Assembly (NCBI GenBank): GCA_018066065.1
Contig: JAGHSC010000272.1
Coordinates: forward strand, 1 to 12,868
Length of the DNA stretch: 12,868 nucleotides
Source of the DNA: Candidatus Cryptobacteroides faecihippi
GTDB taxonomy: Bacteria; Bacteroidota; Bacteroidia; Bacteroidales; UBA932
Direction of reading: 5' to 3'
Shown here: positions 1-10,409 of the stretch, piece after piece
Position numbering within the stretch: the first letter of the stretch is position 1
Layout: every line of letters starts with the position of its first letter
The notes under the pieces: generated by a model
Databases searched by the model: none
What the model was told of the DNA's origin: nothing
The model's input: only the letters and a program-made list of their open reading frames with translations
Position numbers and translations under genes: made by a program

Positions 1-2
1 GC

Positions 3-638
3 AGTGTTTCGGGCGAGTACGTCCTCACACATCCCTACCATGAGGATCCGTTCATGAAAGCCTTCCTGCAGGATGTCATCACACGTCCGTCATGCACCTC
101 ATGCCCATCGAGAGGGAAGGGGAGCAGTGCGGACATCACTCTCGGCGACTTCTGGGGCATCGAAGCGTTGATGCCCGGACGGTTCGCGGACGAAGGGTGC
201 AGCCTTGCCATCGCTCACACGGAGAAGGGCAGGGAAGCACTTGAATATTCAGGTGCGGAGCTTTGTCCTGTCTCATTCGGACAGGCGGCAGCCTCCAACC
301 GCGGGCTTGTCAGCTCTCCGGAGATGGATGGACGCAGCGAGCGGTTCTTTGCCGGGATGGCATCATGCGACGCGGTTTCCCTGATGGAAAGCCTCGTCTG
401 CCAGCCGTCCCTCATCCAGAGACTCCGCAGGATGAAGACCAGGGCCCGGGCCGGAATCGTCCGTCTGCTGAAAGGCGGGAAGGCTGATGCCCAGCCACTT
501 GACGTGCGGGAGAAGACCCTGCTTGAAGCAGCTCTCTCGGAAGGCAGGTACACCTTGACAGACATTTCCTTCCGCGACAAGCGGACTGGATGGAAGAACT
601 ACAGTCTCAGCATAACGGTCAGGATCAACGAAAGATGA
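3..638 (+). CDS. Coenzyme F420 hydrogenase/dehydrogenase beta-subunit-like protein, C-terminal part (5' end outside window)
   Basis: The frame is open from the window edge; the ATG at 54 is internal, because the codons before it (…THPYHEDPF-MKAFLQD) already read as this family. Seen: the DPFMKAFL segment, a cysteine pair in RPSCTSCPSRG, then ADITLGDFWGIE, all hallmarks of the FrhB/FdhB C-terminal domain. Known: members found in bacterial polysaccharide clusters resemble the F420-reducing hydrogenase beta subunit, with N-terminal ferredoxin-type 4Fe-4S motifs that here would lie upstream of the window. They often sit beside pyruvyl transferase genes; their exact reaction is not settled, and F420 use should not be assumed. 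Odd: the last ~52 residues (480-635) include FRDKRTGWKNYS (570-605), a motif that in relatives I recall lies before, not after, the DPFM segment. The stop overlaps the next start as ATGA (635-638), indicating translational coupling. Family call is firm; function is not. Confidence 0.85.
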   Translation, partial: SVSGEYVLTHPYHEDPFMKAFLQDVITRPSCTSCPSRGKGSSADITLGDFWGIEALMPGRFADEGCSLAIAHTEKGREALEYSGAELCPVSFGQAAASNRGLVSSPEMDGRSERFFAGMASCDAVSLMESLVCQPSLIQRLRRMKTRARAGIVRLLKGGKADAQPLDVREKTLLEAALSEGRYTLTDISFRDKRTGWKNYSLSITVRINER

Positions 639-1807
639 AGATAGGAATTCTCACACAGCCACTCCGCTACAACTATGGCGGAATCCTTCAGAACATGGCA
701 CTGCAGATGGTTCTGAGGAAGGCAGGCCATGAGGTCTGCACGCTGGACTATGCCGTGCCTTCCAAGAGCGCCTTCGCCCTTTTCAAGTGGGAGGTCAAGA
801 AGCGTCTGCGCCATCTTCTCTCGCCGGGAAAGTATCCTATCGTGGAACACATCCCGACCGATGCCGAGAAGGACGTGATGTTCAGCGGGATGGACTCGTT
901 CATGAGCCGTCGGATTGTCCGCTCCCCGAGGTTCAGGAAGGAGGAAGACTTCGGCACCTGGACAGAAGCTGAAGGCTTCGATGCCTTCATTGTCGGCAGC
1001 GACCAGTGCTGGAGGCTCCGCTACAACGCATTCATCCGCAGCATGTTCCTTTCGTTCGCGAAGGACCGTGACGTGAAAAGGGTTGCCTACGCAGCCTCAT
1101 TCGGCACCGCCGCCTGGGAATATCCGGATGCGCTGAGGGAGGAGTGCTCTTCGCTCCTTTCCAAGTTCGATGGCGTGAGCGTCAGGGAGGGCAGCGGCAT
1201 CGCCCTCTGCGAAGAGAACCTTGGTGTCAGGCCAGTCCTGGCCCTCGATCCGACCATGCTTCTCCCCAGGGAGGAATATGCAAGGATCGCCGACGCGGAA
1301 TCGGCTCCGCACTCCCCGGGCAACCTCTTCGTGCACATCCTTGATCCCGATGAGGGAAAGAAGGCTGCCGTGGGAGCATATTCGAAGCGGAACGGGCTGA
1401 GCCCTTTCAGCATACTTCCGCGCCATCAGGTTGAGAATCTGACGCTTGATGCAGTCAGGCACGACATGGAAAATTGCGTCTACGCATCCCCGGCCCGGTT
1501 CCTGCGCTCGTTCCAGGAGGCGGATGAGGTGATTGTGGATTCCTTCCACGGATGCGTCTTCGCCATCATCTTCAACAAGCCGTTCTGGGTCGTTGCAAAC
1601 GGGAAGAGGGGCAATGCCAGGTTCGATTCGCTGCTCGGGATGCTGTCGCTTGGGGACCGCCTCGTCAGCCTCGAGGAATTGCCGTCCCTGGAGTCCCGAA
1701 GGTCCATCGACTGGGACCATGTCAATGCGGTCCTGGACTCCATGAGAGCCGGTTCGCTGGACTTCCTTTTCACATCACTTGGGTTAAGATCTACAGACAA
1801 TGAATAA
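635..1807 (+). CDS. Polysaccharide pyruvyl transferase family protein (CsaB/WcaK-like)
   Basis: A 390-residue protein expected to transfer a pyruvyl (ketal) group, or act as a related transferase, on a surface polysaccharide repeat unit in the cytoplasm. The start chosen is the ATG at 635, inside the ATGA overlap with the preceding gene; an in-frame ATG at 590 would add 15 non-conserved residues lying within the upstream gene. Seen: N-terminal NYGGILQNMALQ (residues 13-24), VGSDQCW (120-126), AYAASFG (151-157), SVRE (182-185), LDPTMLL (204-210) and VDSFHGCVFA (301-310), in the order found in the PF04230 family. Length is typical. The SFHG region is the usual conserved active-site block. The family also contains enzymes of other specificity, so the substrate is open. 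Its 3' end overlaps the following glycosyltransferase by 8 bases, so the three plus-strand genes are almost surely one transcript. Confidence 0.87.
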   Translation: MKIGILTQPLRYNYGGILQNMALQMVLRKAGHEVCTLDYAVPSKSAFALFKWEVKKRLRHLLSPGKYPIVEHIPTDAEKDVMFSGMDSFMSRRIVRSPRFRKEEDFGTWTEAEGFDAFIVGSDQCWRLRYNAFIRSMFLSFAKDRDVKRVAYAASFGTAAWEYPDALREECSSLLSKFDGVSVREGSGIALCEENLGVRPVLALDPTMLLPREEYARIADAESAPHSPGNLFVHILDPDEGKKAAVGAYSKRNGLSPFSILPRHQVENLTLDAVRHDMENCVYASPARFLRSFQEADEVIVDSFHGCVFAIIFNKPFWVVANGKRGNARFDSLLGMLSLGDRLVSLEELPSLESRRSIDWDHVNAVLDSMRAGSLDFLFTSLGLRSTDNE

Positions 1808-2756
1808 GCCATCCGTTTCGGTCATAGTACCTGTCTACAAGGTTGAAAGCCTCATCGGGAGGTGCTGCAGGAGCCTTTTTGCACAGACTCTTGAAAACCT
1901 TGAATTCATCTTCGTGGATGATTGCACCCCGGACCGTTCCATCGAAGTGATGCGTTCGGTGCTGGAGGAGTTCCCTCAGCGCCGTGACCAAGTCAAAGTC
2001 ATCCGGATGGATCGGAATTCCGGTCAGGCCGCTGTACGCAAGAGGGGACTTGAGGAGGCCACCGGAGAGTATGTCATCCACTGCGACAGCGATGACTGGG
2101 CAGACATCGGAATGTATGAGAAACTCTATTCCAGAGCGGTCCGGGATGGGGCCGACGTGGTTGTCTGCGACATGTACAGGAGCAACGGGACCGTCCACAC
2201 TCCATTCCGTTCCGGTTTCCGTTCAGAGGGTTCCTATGCCAGGGATGTCGTGGCGAAGAGAGTCTTTCCTGCACTTTGGAACAAACTGGTGAAGAGAGAC
2301 CTTTACTCGTGGCCTTTCTTCGAGCATCCGGACAATGACCTTGGGGAGGACTACGCCATCATGGCGCAGATTGCCGTCATCTGTGAGAAAGTCTCCTACG
2401 TGCGTGAGAAACTGTACTATTACTACACGAATCCTGCATCCATCACCAAGGACATCGACAGGAGCAACATAGTCGCACGCTACAGGTCATCGTTCAGCAA
2501 CATCCTCCATGTCGAGGTCGTCTTCTGCAGTGCGGACATCATGAAGGATTATTACCTCTGCGTCGAGGCGGCGAAGATTTCGGACCGTTTCTACATCCTC
2601 AGGAAATATGTGAAGGATCCGGAGATAATGGATGTCTGGAAGAACATGTTCCATTTGATGCATCCGGTCAGCAATCTCTTCAACGAAGAGGCTCAGCTCA
2701 AGGCAAGGGTGATGTCCCTGCTTGTGGAGATGCACATTTACCAGCTGTTCATCTAA
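1800..2756 (+). CDS. Family 2 glycosyltransferase (GT-A fold)
   Basis: A 318-residue protein likely to transfer a sugar from a nucleotide sugar onto a growing lipid-linked polysaccharide unit at the cytoplasmic membrane face. Seen: the GT2 opening SVSVIVPVYKVE (residues 5-16), FVDDCTPD (38-45), the nucleotide/metal-binding DSDDW (96-100), LWNKLVKRDLY (159-169) and an acidic GEDYAIM block (182-188) that fits the catalytic-base ED of this family. The C-terminal ~100 residues have no motif I recognise. The ATG at 1800 overlaps the end of the pyruvyl transferase gene by 8 bases. At its 3' end the stop overlaps, tail to tail, the stop of the minus-strand glycosyltransferase. Family is clear; donor and acceptor cannot be told from sequence. 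Confidence 0.92.
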   Translation: MNKPSVSVIVPVYKVESLIGRCCRSLFAQTLENLEFIFVDDCTPDRSIEVMRSVLEEFPQRRDQVKVIRMDRNSGQAAVRKRGLEEATGEYVIHCDSDDWADIGMYEKLYSRAVRDGADVVVCDMYRSNGTVHTPFRSGFRSEGSYARDVVAKRVFPALWNKLVKRDLYSWPFFEHPDNDLGEDYAIMAQIAVICEKVSYVREKLYYYYTNPASITKDIDRSNIVARYRSSFSNILHVEVVFCSADIMKDYYLCVEAAKISDRFYILRKYVKDPEIMDVWKNMFHLMHPVSNLFNEEAQLKARVMSLLVEMHIYQLFI

Positions 2757-3607
2757 GCCTTGTCTGTCAGGTTCGGGATGCACTGGCCATTCTCGAACCT
2801 GTAGAAATGCGCGATCGGCGAGAACTCTTCGTCCGATCCGATGCAGTCATCCTTTCCGATGAAGCGGAGCGGTACCCTGCCGTAGAATGAGGCCCATCTG
2901 CTGAACGTGCTGAGCGGGCCGGCGATCCTGTCGCAGAGGGTGAGGCCGTAGAGGTCGTGGACGGCGGTCGTGAAGTGGGTCTCCATGATGTCCAGACCTT
3001 CGAATGCGCCATCCGGTATGGTTTCGTTCGTGGAGATGAAGAAGCAGACCTTCTTCTCAGGGTGGAGGCTTGAGATGCGTCTCATCGCTTCCGCATATTC
3101 ATTGTGCGAGAGGAACCACCTTCCTTCTTCCCAGGTCCTGTAGTCGCCTCTCCTGACGTGGATTCCGACGATGAAGAAGCCTTCCCTGCGCCTTGCGGCA
3201 AAGGCTTCCTCCACTTCGCGGGTGATGCTGTCGTCCGGGCGGAAGACTTCAAGGACCTTCTCCCTGACGGAAGGGAACCAGCTGTGCGAGTCCCTTCTGT
3301 CCCATCCGCGTACAAAGCCTTTTTCTTCTCCGAGAGCAGCGAATGCTTTCTTGACGATCTTCGTTCCGAGCACCCAGAAGATGCTGTCCCTGAGCCATTT
3401 CAGGCTTCCGTCAAGGGCTGGGTGGTAGAATGGGAAACTGACGTTCGGGCTTTTCCTGAGCCTGCTGAAGTGCTTGAGTTCCCTGTCCCAGAAGAGGATT
3501 CTCACCGTGCCTCCTGTCGCGATTGCCTTCGCAACCGTGTCCAGGTAGGACCAGAGCCTGTTGCAGGTCTGTCCGGGTCTGTCGTAGATGGTTTCCGTGC
3601 CTTTCAT
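2753..3607 (-). CDS. Fucosyltransferase-like glycosyltransferase (GT11/O-FucT superfamily)
   Basis: A 284-residue protein likely to add fucose, or another sugar, to a surface polysaccharide. The start chosen is the ATG at 3607, which overlaps the flippase stop as ATGA; the frame stays open further upstream, but that part lies inside the flippase gene and looks like out-of-frame translation. Seen: a GQTCNRLWSY nucleotide-sugar loop near residues 12-21 (compare GGLGNQMFQY-type loops in GT11), the HVRRGDY peptide (150-156) diagnostic of alpha-1,2/alpha-1,6 fucosyltransferase-like enzymes, STNE (192-195) and a late CDRIAGPLSTFSRWASFYG block (225-243) matching the SD..IGP.STFSWW pattern of GT11. 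The first loop departs from the GT11 consensus, so fucose specificity is an inference. It is probably cotranscribed with and translationally coupled to the flippase. Confidence 0.78.
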   Translation of the reverse strand: MKGTETIYDRPGQTCNRLWSYLDTVAKAIATGGTVRILFWDRELKHFSRLRKSPNVSFPFYHPALDGSLKWLRDSIFWVLGTKIVKKAFAALGEEKGFVRGWDRRDSHSWFPSVREKVLEVFRPDDSITREVEEAFAARRREGFFIVGIHVRRGDYRTWEEGRWFLSHNEYAEAMRRISSLHPEKKVCFFISTNETIPDGAFEGLDIMETHFTTAVHDLYGLTLCDRIAGPLSTFSRWASFYGRVPLRFIGKDDCIGSDEEFSPIAHFYRFENGQCIPNLTDKA

Positions 3608-5151
3608 CGCTTCTTGCCGAGGATTGATGACAGCCTGTCCTTCAGGAACTCCTTCTCGGCCTTGCCGATTCCGAGGAAGTAGATGCAGGCTGCGGTGACT
3701 GCGATGCAGATTGCCACGGTGGCTGCCAGGGTTGCGAAGTCGTCCTTTGGGAGGGCGGCGTGGATGAGTGTTCCGGCGATTGCTGCCGGTGCGGCTACCT
3801 TGGCGACAGGAAGATAGACATTCCTGAAGTAGTCTCTCTTCCTCATGCCTATCATCGGGCAAACAATCCAGAGTCGGATCAGCTGTGCCGCGGCAGTGAA
3901 GAGCAGGCATGTGATGAAAACGGCTTCCGCCGGGGCTCCCAGCTTAAGCGCGAGGTAGGAGAGCGGTACGATCGAGAGCAGCACAGAGCCGACCGTGACC
4001 TGGACTTTCCTGACATCTCCTGTGGCCTGGCTGGCGATGTTGACGGCACCTGACATCGTGTTGACAAGGGCTGTCAGCATTATGATCCTGATGAAGCTGG
4101 CGGTGTGCTCAGGTGGGGTCTTGAGCCACAGGGTGACGATGTAGTCGGCCTTGAGGATCAGAGGCAGGGCAATCATGAGGAGGAGGTAGAACGAGTACCT
4201 TCCGCTGCTGAAGACAAGGGAGTGCATCCTCTCTTTCGAATCGGATGCGTAGTTCTTGATTATCTGAGGGTTGATGGCTGTCTGGAAGTTTGAAACGAAG
4301 CCTGTCACGCAACTCTCTATCTGCACTGCGAAGCTTCTTGCGGCATTGACGGCAGGGCCGAAGAAGATGTTGAGCAGGACGTTCACGCCCTGCGTCATCC
4401 CGACGCTGGCGAGGCTTCCGAACATGTTCCATCCGCCGAATCCGAGCATCTCCCGGAAGAGGTTCCTGTCGACCTTTGCCCCAAGCCTGCATTCTTCGAA
4501 GTGCTTCCGGCAGTAGATTCCGTAGACTATCCTGTCGATGACCTGCACTGCCAGCAGAAGGATCGCGTAGATGATGAGCCTGTCGGACTTCATGAATCCG
4601 ATCAGGAAGGCGATGGCGAGCTTGGCTCCTGCGTCGAAGAGGGAAATGTAGGCGAAGGCTTCCATCTTCTCATGGGCGATGATCGCTCCGTTGTACGGGA
4701 CGCTGACCATCATGAACAGGAGGCTGAGCATCGATGACTGGAAGACCCAGAAGGCTGCTCCGGCTCTGTCCGGAGGGATGACCATCCTGTGGTTGAGCAG
4801 CCAGAGACCTCCGGCTTCGCCCACGACCAGGACGATTGCGGCGATGGCGATGTGCATGGCCATGACCGTCGAGAACACCTTCCGGCTCGCTTCCGGGTCA
4901 CCTTTCCCGAGTGAGAACGTGATGTAGCGCTGTGAAACTCCGACCATCGCTGAGTTGAGGAATGCGAACATCGTGACAACTCCTCCGACGACATTGTAGA
5001 TGCCCACATCGTCGGTTCCGAGAGTCTGGAGTATCACTCGGCTGGTGTACAGTCCGATGACGAGCAGAAGGATCATGCGGAAGTACAGCAGGAGGGTGTT
5101 GCGTGCAATCCTTCCGCTGCTTTCCGAGAGTGTATTCCTGTCTTCTGCCAT
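3604..5151 (-). CDS. Wzx-type polysaccharide flippase (MOP/MATE-like superfamily)
   Basis: A 515-residue polytopic membrane protein expected to flip an undecaprenyl-linked oligosaccharide unit from the cytoplasmic to the periplasmic face. Seen: many hydrophobic helices over the whole length (about 12-14 predicted by eye), starting with LLLYFRMILLLVIGLYTSRVIL after a short polar N-terminus, followed by LGTDDVGIYNVVGGVV (residues ~44-59) and AMVGVSQRYITFSLG (~68-82), patterns typical of Bacteroidota O-antigen/capsule flippases. A hydrophobic pair near residues 455-495 precedes a basic C-terminal tail. Length is within the usual 420-520 range. It is the first gene of a two-gene minus-strand operon with the fucosyltransferase-like gene (ATGA overlap at 3604-3607). 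Export substrate cannot be read from the sequence. Confidence 0.9.
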   Translation of the reverse strand: MAEDRNTLSESSGRIARNTLLLYFRMILLLVIGLYTSRVILQTLGTDDVGIYNVVGGVVTMFAFLNSAMVGVSQRYITFSLGKGDPEASRKVFSTVMAMHIAIAAIVLVVGEAGGLWLLNHRMVIPPDRAGAAFWVFQSSMLSLLFMMVSVPYNGAIIAHEKMEAFAYISLFDAGAKLAIAFLIGFMKSDRLIIYAILLLAVQVIDRIVYGIYCRKHFEECRLGAKVDRNLFREMLGFGGWNMFGSLASVGMTQGVNVLLNIFFGPAVNAARSFAVQIESCVTGFVSNFQTAINPQIIKNYASDSKERMHSLVFSSGRYSFYLLLMIALPLILKADYIVTLWLKTPPEHTASFIRIIMLTALVNTMSGAVNIASQATGDVRKVQVTVGSVLLSIVPLSYLALKLGAPAEAVFITCLLFTAAAQLIRLWIVCPMIGMRKRDYFRNVYLPVAKVAAPAAIAGTLIHAALPKDDFATLAATVAICIAVTAACIYFLGIGKAEKEFLKDRLSSILGKKR

Positions 5152-5175
5152 GTCATCCGGGCCAATTTGCCGCCC

Positions 5176-5213
5176 TTCAGTGCAAAAATATAAAAAATCT
5201 GCCTATTCAGTGC
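5176..5213. repeat. Pair of 8-bp direct repeats (TTCAGTGC)
   Basis: TTCAGTGC occurs at 5176-5183 and again at 5206-5213, exactly 30 bp apart (about three helical turns). The first copy touches the candidate -7 box of the flippase operon; the second runs into an inverted repeat, TGCCT (5211-5215) and AGGCA (5221-5225), with a 5-nt loop. The arrangement could be an operator, but two 8-mers can occur by chance. Confidence 0.4.
5183..5190 (-). promoter_or_regulatory. Candidate -7 box for the flippase/glycosyltransferase operon
   Basis: On the minus strand this reads TATTTTTG, an exact match to the Bacteroidetes -7 consensus TAnnTTTG, and would give a leader of roughly 25-30 nt before the ATG at 5151. 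No good TTTG -33 box stands at the expected 19-21 nt distance, so this is a one-box match in an AT-rich stretch and only a candidate. Confidence 0.4.
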
Positions 5214-5234
5214 CTTTTGGAGGCATTCTTCTGC

Positions 5235-5265
5235 TTTGCAGATTATGTTGAAATTATTATATTTG
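5235..5265 (+). promoter_or_regulatory. Bacteroidetes-type promoter of secA
   Basis: TTTG at 5235-5238 is followed after 19 nt by TATATTTG at 5258-5265, an exact fit to the housekeeping sigma (ABfA-type) promoter TTTG-N19/20-TAnnTTTG. Transcription would start near 5270, giving an untranslated leader of about 90 nt before the secA ATG at 5361. Confidence 0.72.
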
Positions 5266-5291
5266 TGAGATTGTATGCCTTTTTGACAGGT

Positions 5292-5308
5292 CGTTGCCCG
5301 CAGGCACG
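5292..5308 (+). promoter_or_regulatory. Small hairpin in the secA leader
   Basis: CGTTGCC (5292-5298) can pair with GGCACG (5303-5308) over a CGCA loop, with one bulged T. Two further GGCA copies (5314-5317 and 5322-5325, inside the direct repeat GATGGCA) could compete for the same TGCC arm, and a short T-run follows at 5333-5337. This could form alternative structures in the leader; no known riboswitch or secM-like peptide is recognisable. Confidence 0.3.
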
Positions 5309-5360
5309 ATGATGGCAGGATGGCAAGAGTCGTTTTTCAGACAAAAAAAAGATAATCATA

Positions 5361-8636
<3,276 letters not shown>

Positions 8637-8668
8637 TCGAATAATAATATAAAAAACATAGAACAATC

Positions 8669-9184
8669 ATGAGCGCAAACTATCAGAGACCCGATGATAT
8701 GGCGGGCGTAAACGAAGTCAGCAGAATTTCTGTCGGATCAACCGTCAAGGGTGAGATCACCTCTCCTTACAATGTCAGGATTGATGGAAACTTCGAGGGC
8801 AAGATCGTCTCACAGGCCAAGGTGGTCGTTGGCGAGAAGGCAATCATCAAGGGTGACATCATCTGCAACAATGCCGACCTCTGGGGAAGGATTGATGGAG
8901 ACCTTTATGTAAAGGACACCCTGGCTCTCAAGGAGACTTGTGTCATCGAGGGCGACCTTCACATCCGCAGGCTTGCAGTCGAGCTTGATGCAAGGTTCAA
9001 CGGAAACTGCAAGATGATCACCGAGGAGGAGTTCAACCAGCTTACCTCAGGCAAGCAGCCTGGAATGTACGATGTTGAGGAAGAGGCTGTCGAAGAGGCC
9101 GCCGAGCAGAGCCCTTTCGAGGCTGAGGTTCCTTCATCTTCTCCGTTTGCAGTTCCTGCAGGCAACGAGTTCCCTGAGGCATAA
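8669..9184 (+). CDS. Bactofilin (polymer-forming cytoskeletal protein)
   Basis: A 171-residue protein that should self-assemble without nucleotide into filaments, in other bacteria used as scaffolds for cell shape, wall enzymes or polar placement. Seen: a short polar N-terminus, then a beta-helix core (residues ~18-120) of repeating strands such as ISVGSTVKGEITS, NVRIDGNFEGKIV, KVVVGEKAIIKGDI, LWGRIDGDLYVKD and CVIEGDLHIRR, the regular I.G…I.G spacing of the bactofilin domain (PF04519). The tail (~130-171) is acidic, rich in Glu, Pro and Ser, and probably disordered. No membrane segment is seen. The 32-nt gap after secA has no promoter match, so readthrough from secA is likely; a strong terminator follows. 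Confidence 0.93.
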   Translation: MSANYQRPDDMAGVNEVSRISVGSTVKGEITSPYNVRIDGNFEGKIVSQAKVVVGEKAIIKGDIICNNADLWGRIDGDLYVKDTLALKETCVIEGDLHIRRLAVELDARFNGNCKMITEEEFNQLTSGKQPGMYDVEEEAVEEAAEQSPFEAEVPSSSPFAVPAGNEFPEA

Positions 9185-9198
9185 TCCGTCTTACAGGA

Positions 9199-9250
9199 AA
9201 AGAGAGAGAGACAGCATCCTGACCCGGTCGGGATGCCGTCTCTCTTTTCT
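9199..9250. terminator. Strong, probably bidirectional hairpin terminator
   Basis: GAGAGAC (9206-9212) pairs with GTCTCTC (9238-9244); inside it, after one A/C mismatch, GCATCCTGAC (9214-9223) pairs with GTCGGGATGC (9227-9236), with one T-G wobble and a CCG loop. The outer stem extends as A-rich left arm against T-rich right arm (TTTT at 9245-9248), so a U-run follows the stem on both strands. It lies between the convergent bactofilin and SGNH hydrolase genes and would end both transcripts. Confidence 0.88.
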
Positions 9251-9268
9251 CTCCTTGTGTTGAGGAGG

Positions 9269-10351
9269 TTACTTCAGCATGTGCCTCCTGATCTTCGGAA
9301 GGATGAAGTCTGCGTAGCGCATCATTCCGAGGTCTGTGTAGTGGACTCCGTCGACGAATGGCTCGTTGTCCGTGCCGACTGTGTGCTTCTTCTGGATGTA
9401 CCAGATGTTTTTCTCTCCTGCTTTCTTCAGCCTGTGGAAAAGCTCGGCTTCCGCTTCGTTCCTGGAGTCGACCTCGTTGCGGATCCTGTCGTCGAACTCG
9501 TAATGCGCGAAGTACGGGTCATCGATGAAGATTATCGGGACATCAGGATGTGCATCCCTGAGGATCCTGAAGAATGCTTCTCCTTTTTCCCTGATCTGTT
9601 CCGGAGTGCAGTTGGGAACGTTGTCGAGGACGTAGATCGATGGGTTCTCGACAGAAGCCATCAGTTCGGCAATCTCAAGGTCAAGCTGTCCATTCCCGCT
9701 GAATCCCAGGTTGATCACCTCACGGTTCAGCTTCCTGCCGATTATGTTCGTGAAGGCCATTCCCGGCCGTGAGCAGCATCCACCCTGCAGGATGCTGGTT
9801 CCGTACATCACAATCTGTTTTCCGGCCCTTGGAGAGTCGATCTCACGTGCCTCGAGTGTTGTGTCTTCGTCAACTCCTATTTCCAGGTCGCTTACTCCGT
9901 CGTAGAGGGACAGGTAGAGCATGTACTCCCTGTCCTTCCTCTCCATGTTGCGGATGAGCTTGTTCTCATTCTGCGGCTCGTTTGACGGAAATGCAGTTCC
10001 TGCGAATCTCCATCCGCCATCTGTCAGGATGTAGAGATCCAGTCCCCGCACTCCTGTGTCGGCCATGTGGTGCATCCTCTCGAAGAAGGTGGACTTCCAT
10101 CTTGCATGGATGCACGAGGAGTTTGATTTGAATCTCAGGTAGATTCCCGCTGCGTGTTTTCCAAGGTGTACGACCGGGGGCCTGCTCACGCTGTCAAGAG
10201 CGTCCGGAAGGCGCTCGTACCTGTTTTCCATTGCGTCCGATGCCTTGCCGAACACTGGAAGGAAGGATGCGTCGTGGTATTTGACCTGCGCCGATGCAGA
10301 TGCCAGAGAGATCAGCGCAAATGCGGTGATGAGTATGATGCTCTTCTTCAT
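9269..10351 (-). CDS. Secreted SGNH-family esterase with N-terminal GxDLY domain
   Basis: A 360-residue predicted periplasmic or secreted hydrolase, probably a carbohydrate or acyl esterase. Seen: a Sec signal peptide (MKKSIILITAFALISLASASA, likely cut after residue 21), an N-terminal beta domain containing GLDLY (103-107), which gives the GxDLY domain (PF14607) its name, then an SGNH catalytic domain of the Lipase_GDSL_3 type (PF14606): nucleophile serine in YGTSILQGG (Ser186), glycine in NLGFSGNGQ (214-222) with Asn220, and the Asp-His pair in DGVHYTDLG (Asp334, His337). All catalytic blocks are present. Known: relatives in Bacteroidota are annotated as carbohydrate acetylesterases, but few are tested. 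It is divergent from the epimerase operon with back-to-back promoters, which suggests a shared substrate, for instance removal of an acyl group before uptake. Confidence 0.9.
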   Translation of the reverse strand: MKKSIILITAFALISLASASAQVKYHDASFLPVFGKASDAMENRYERLPDALDSVSRPPVVHLGKHAAGIYLRFKSNSSCIHARWKSTFFERMHHMADTGVRGLDLYILTDGGWRFAGTAFPSNEPQNENKLIRNMERKDREYMLYLSLYDGVSDLEIGVDEDTTLEAREIDSPRAGKQIVMYGTSILQGGCCSRPGMAFTNIIGRKLNREVINLGFSGNGQLDLEIAELMASVENPSIYVLDNVPNCTPEQIREKGEAFFRILRDAHPDVPIIFIDDPYFAHYEFDDRIRNEVDSRNEAEAELFHRLKKAGEKNIWYIQKKHTVGTDNEPFVDGVHYTDLGMMRYADFILPKIRRHMLK

Positions 10352-10369
10352 GTCTTGTCATTGTTACCG

Positions 10370-10401
10370 CAAACTTAGGAATTTGCCGCATCTTTCCCAA
10401 A
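10370..10401 (-). promoter_or_regulatory. Bacteroidetes-type promoter of the SGNH hydrolase gene
   Basis: On the minus strand, TTTG (complement of 10398-10401) is followed after 20 nt by TAAGTTTG (complement of 10370-10377), an exact TTTG-N20-TAnnTTTG promoter. The predicted start near 10365 leaves a short leader of about 14 nt before the ATG at 10351. Confidence 0.72.
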
Positions 10402-10409
10402 ATGTTTTG
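10398..10409. repeat. Palindrome joining the two divergent -33 boxes
   Basis: CAAAA (10398-10402), TG, TTTTG (10405-10409) is a 12-bp near-perfect palindrome made of the -33 boxes of the leftward and rightward promoters, separated by only 4 bp. Polymerases at the two promoters would compete, and a dimeric regulator bound here could control both. The symmetry may also simply follow from the two boxes lying back to back. Confidence 0.6.

Noticed and set aside
1097..1720. 207-codon minus-strand open frame opposite the pyruvyl transferase gene
   Set aside because: It has no recognisable motif and overlaps a clear conserved gene.
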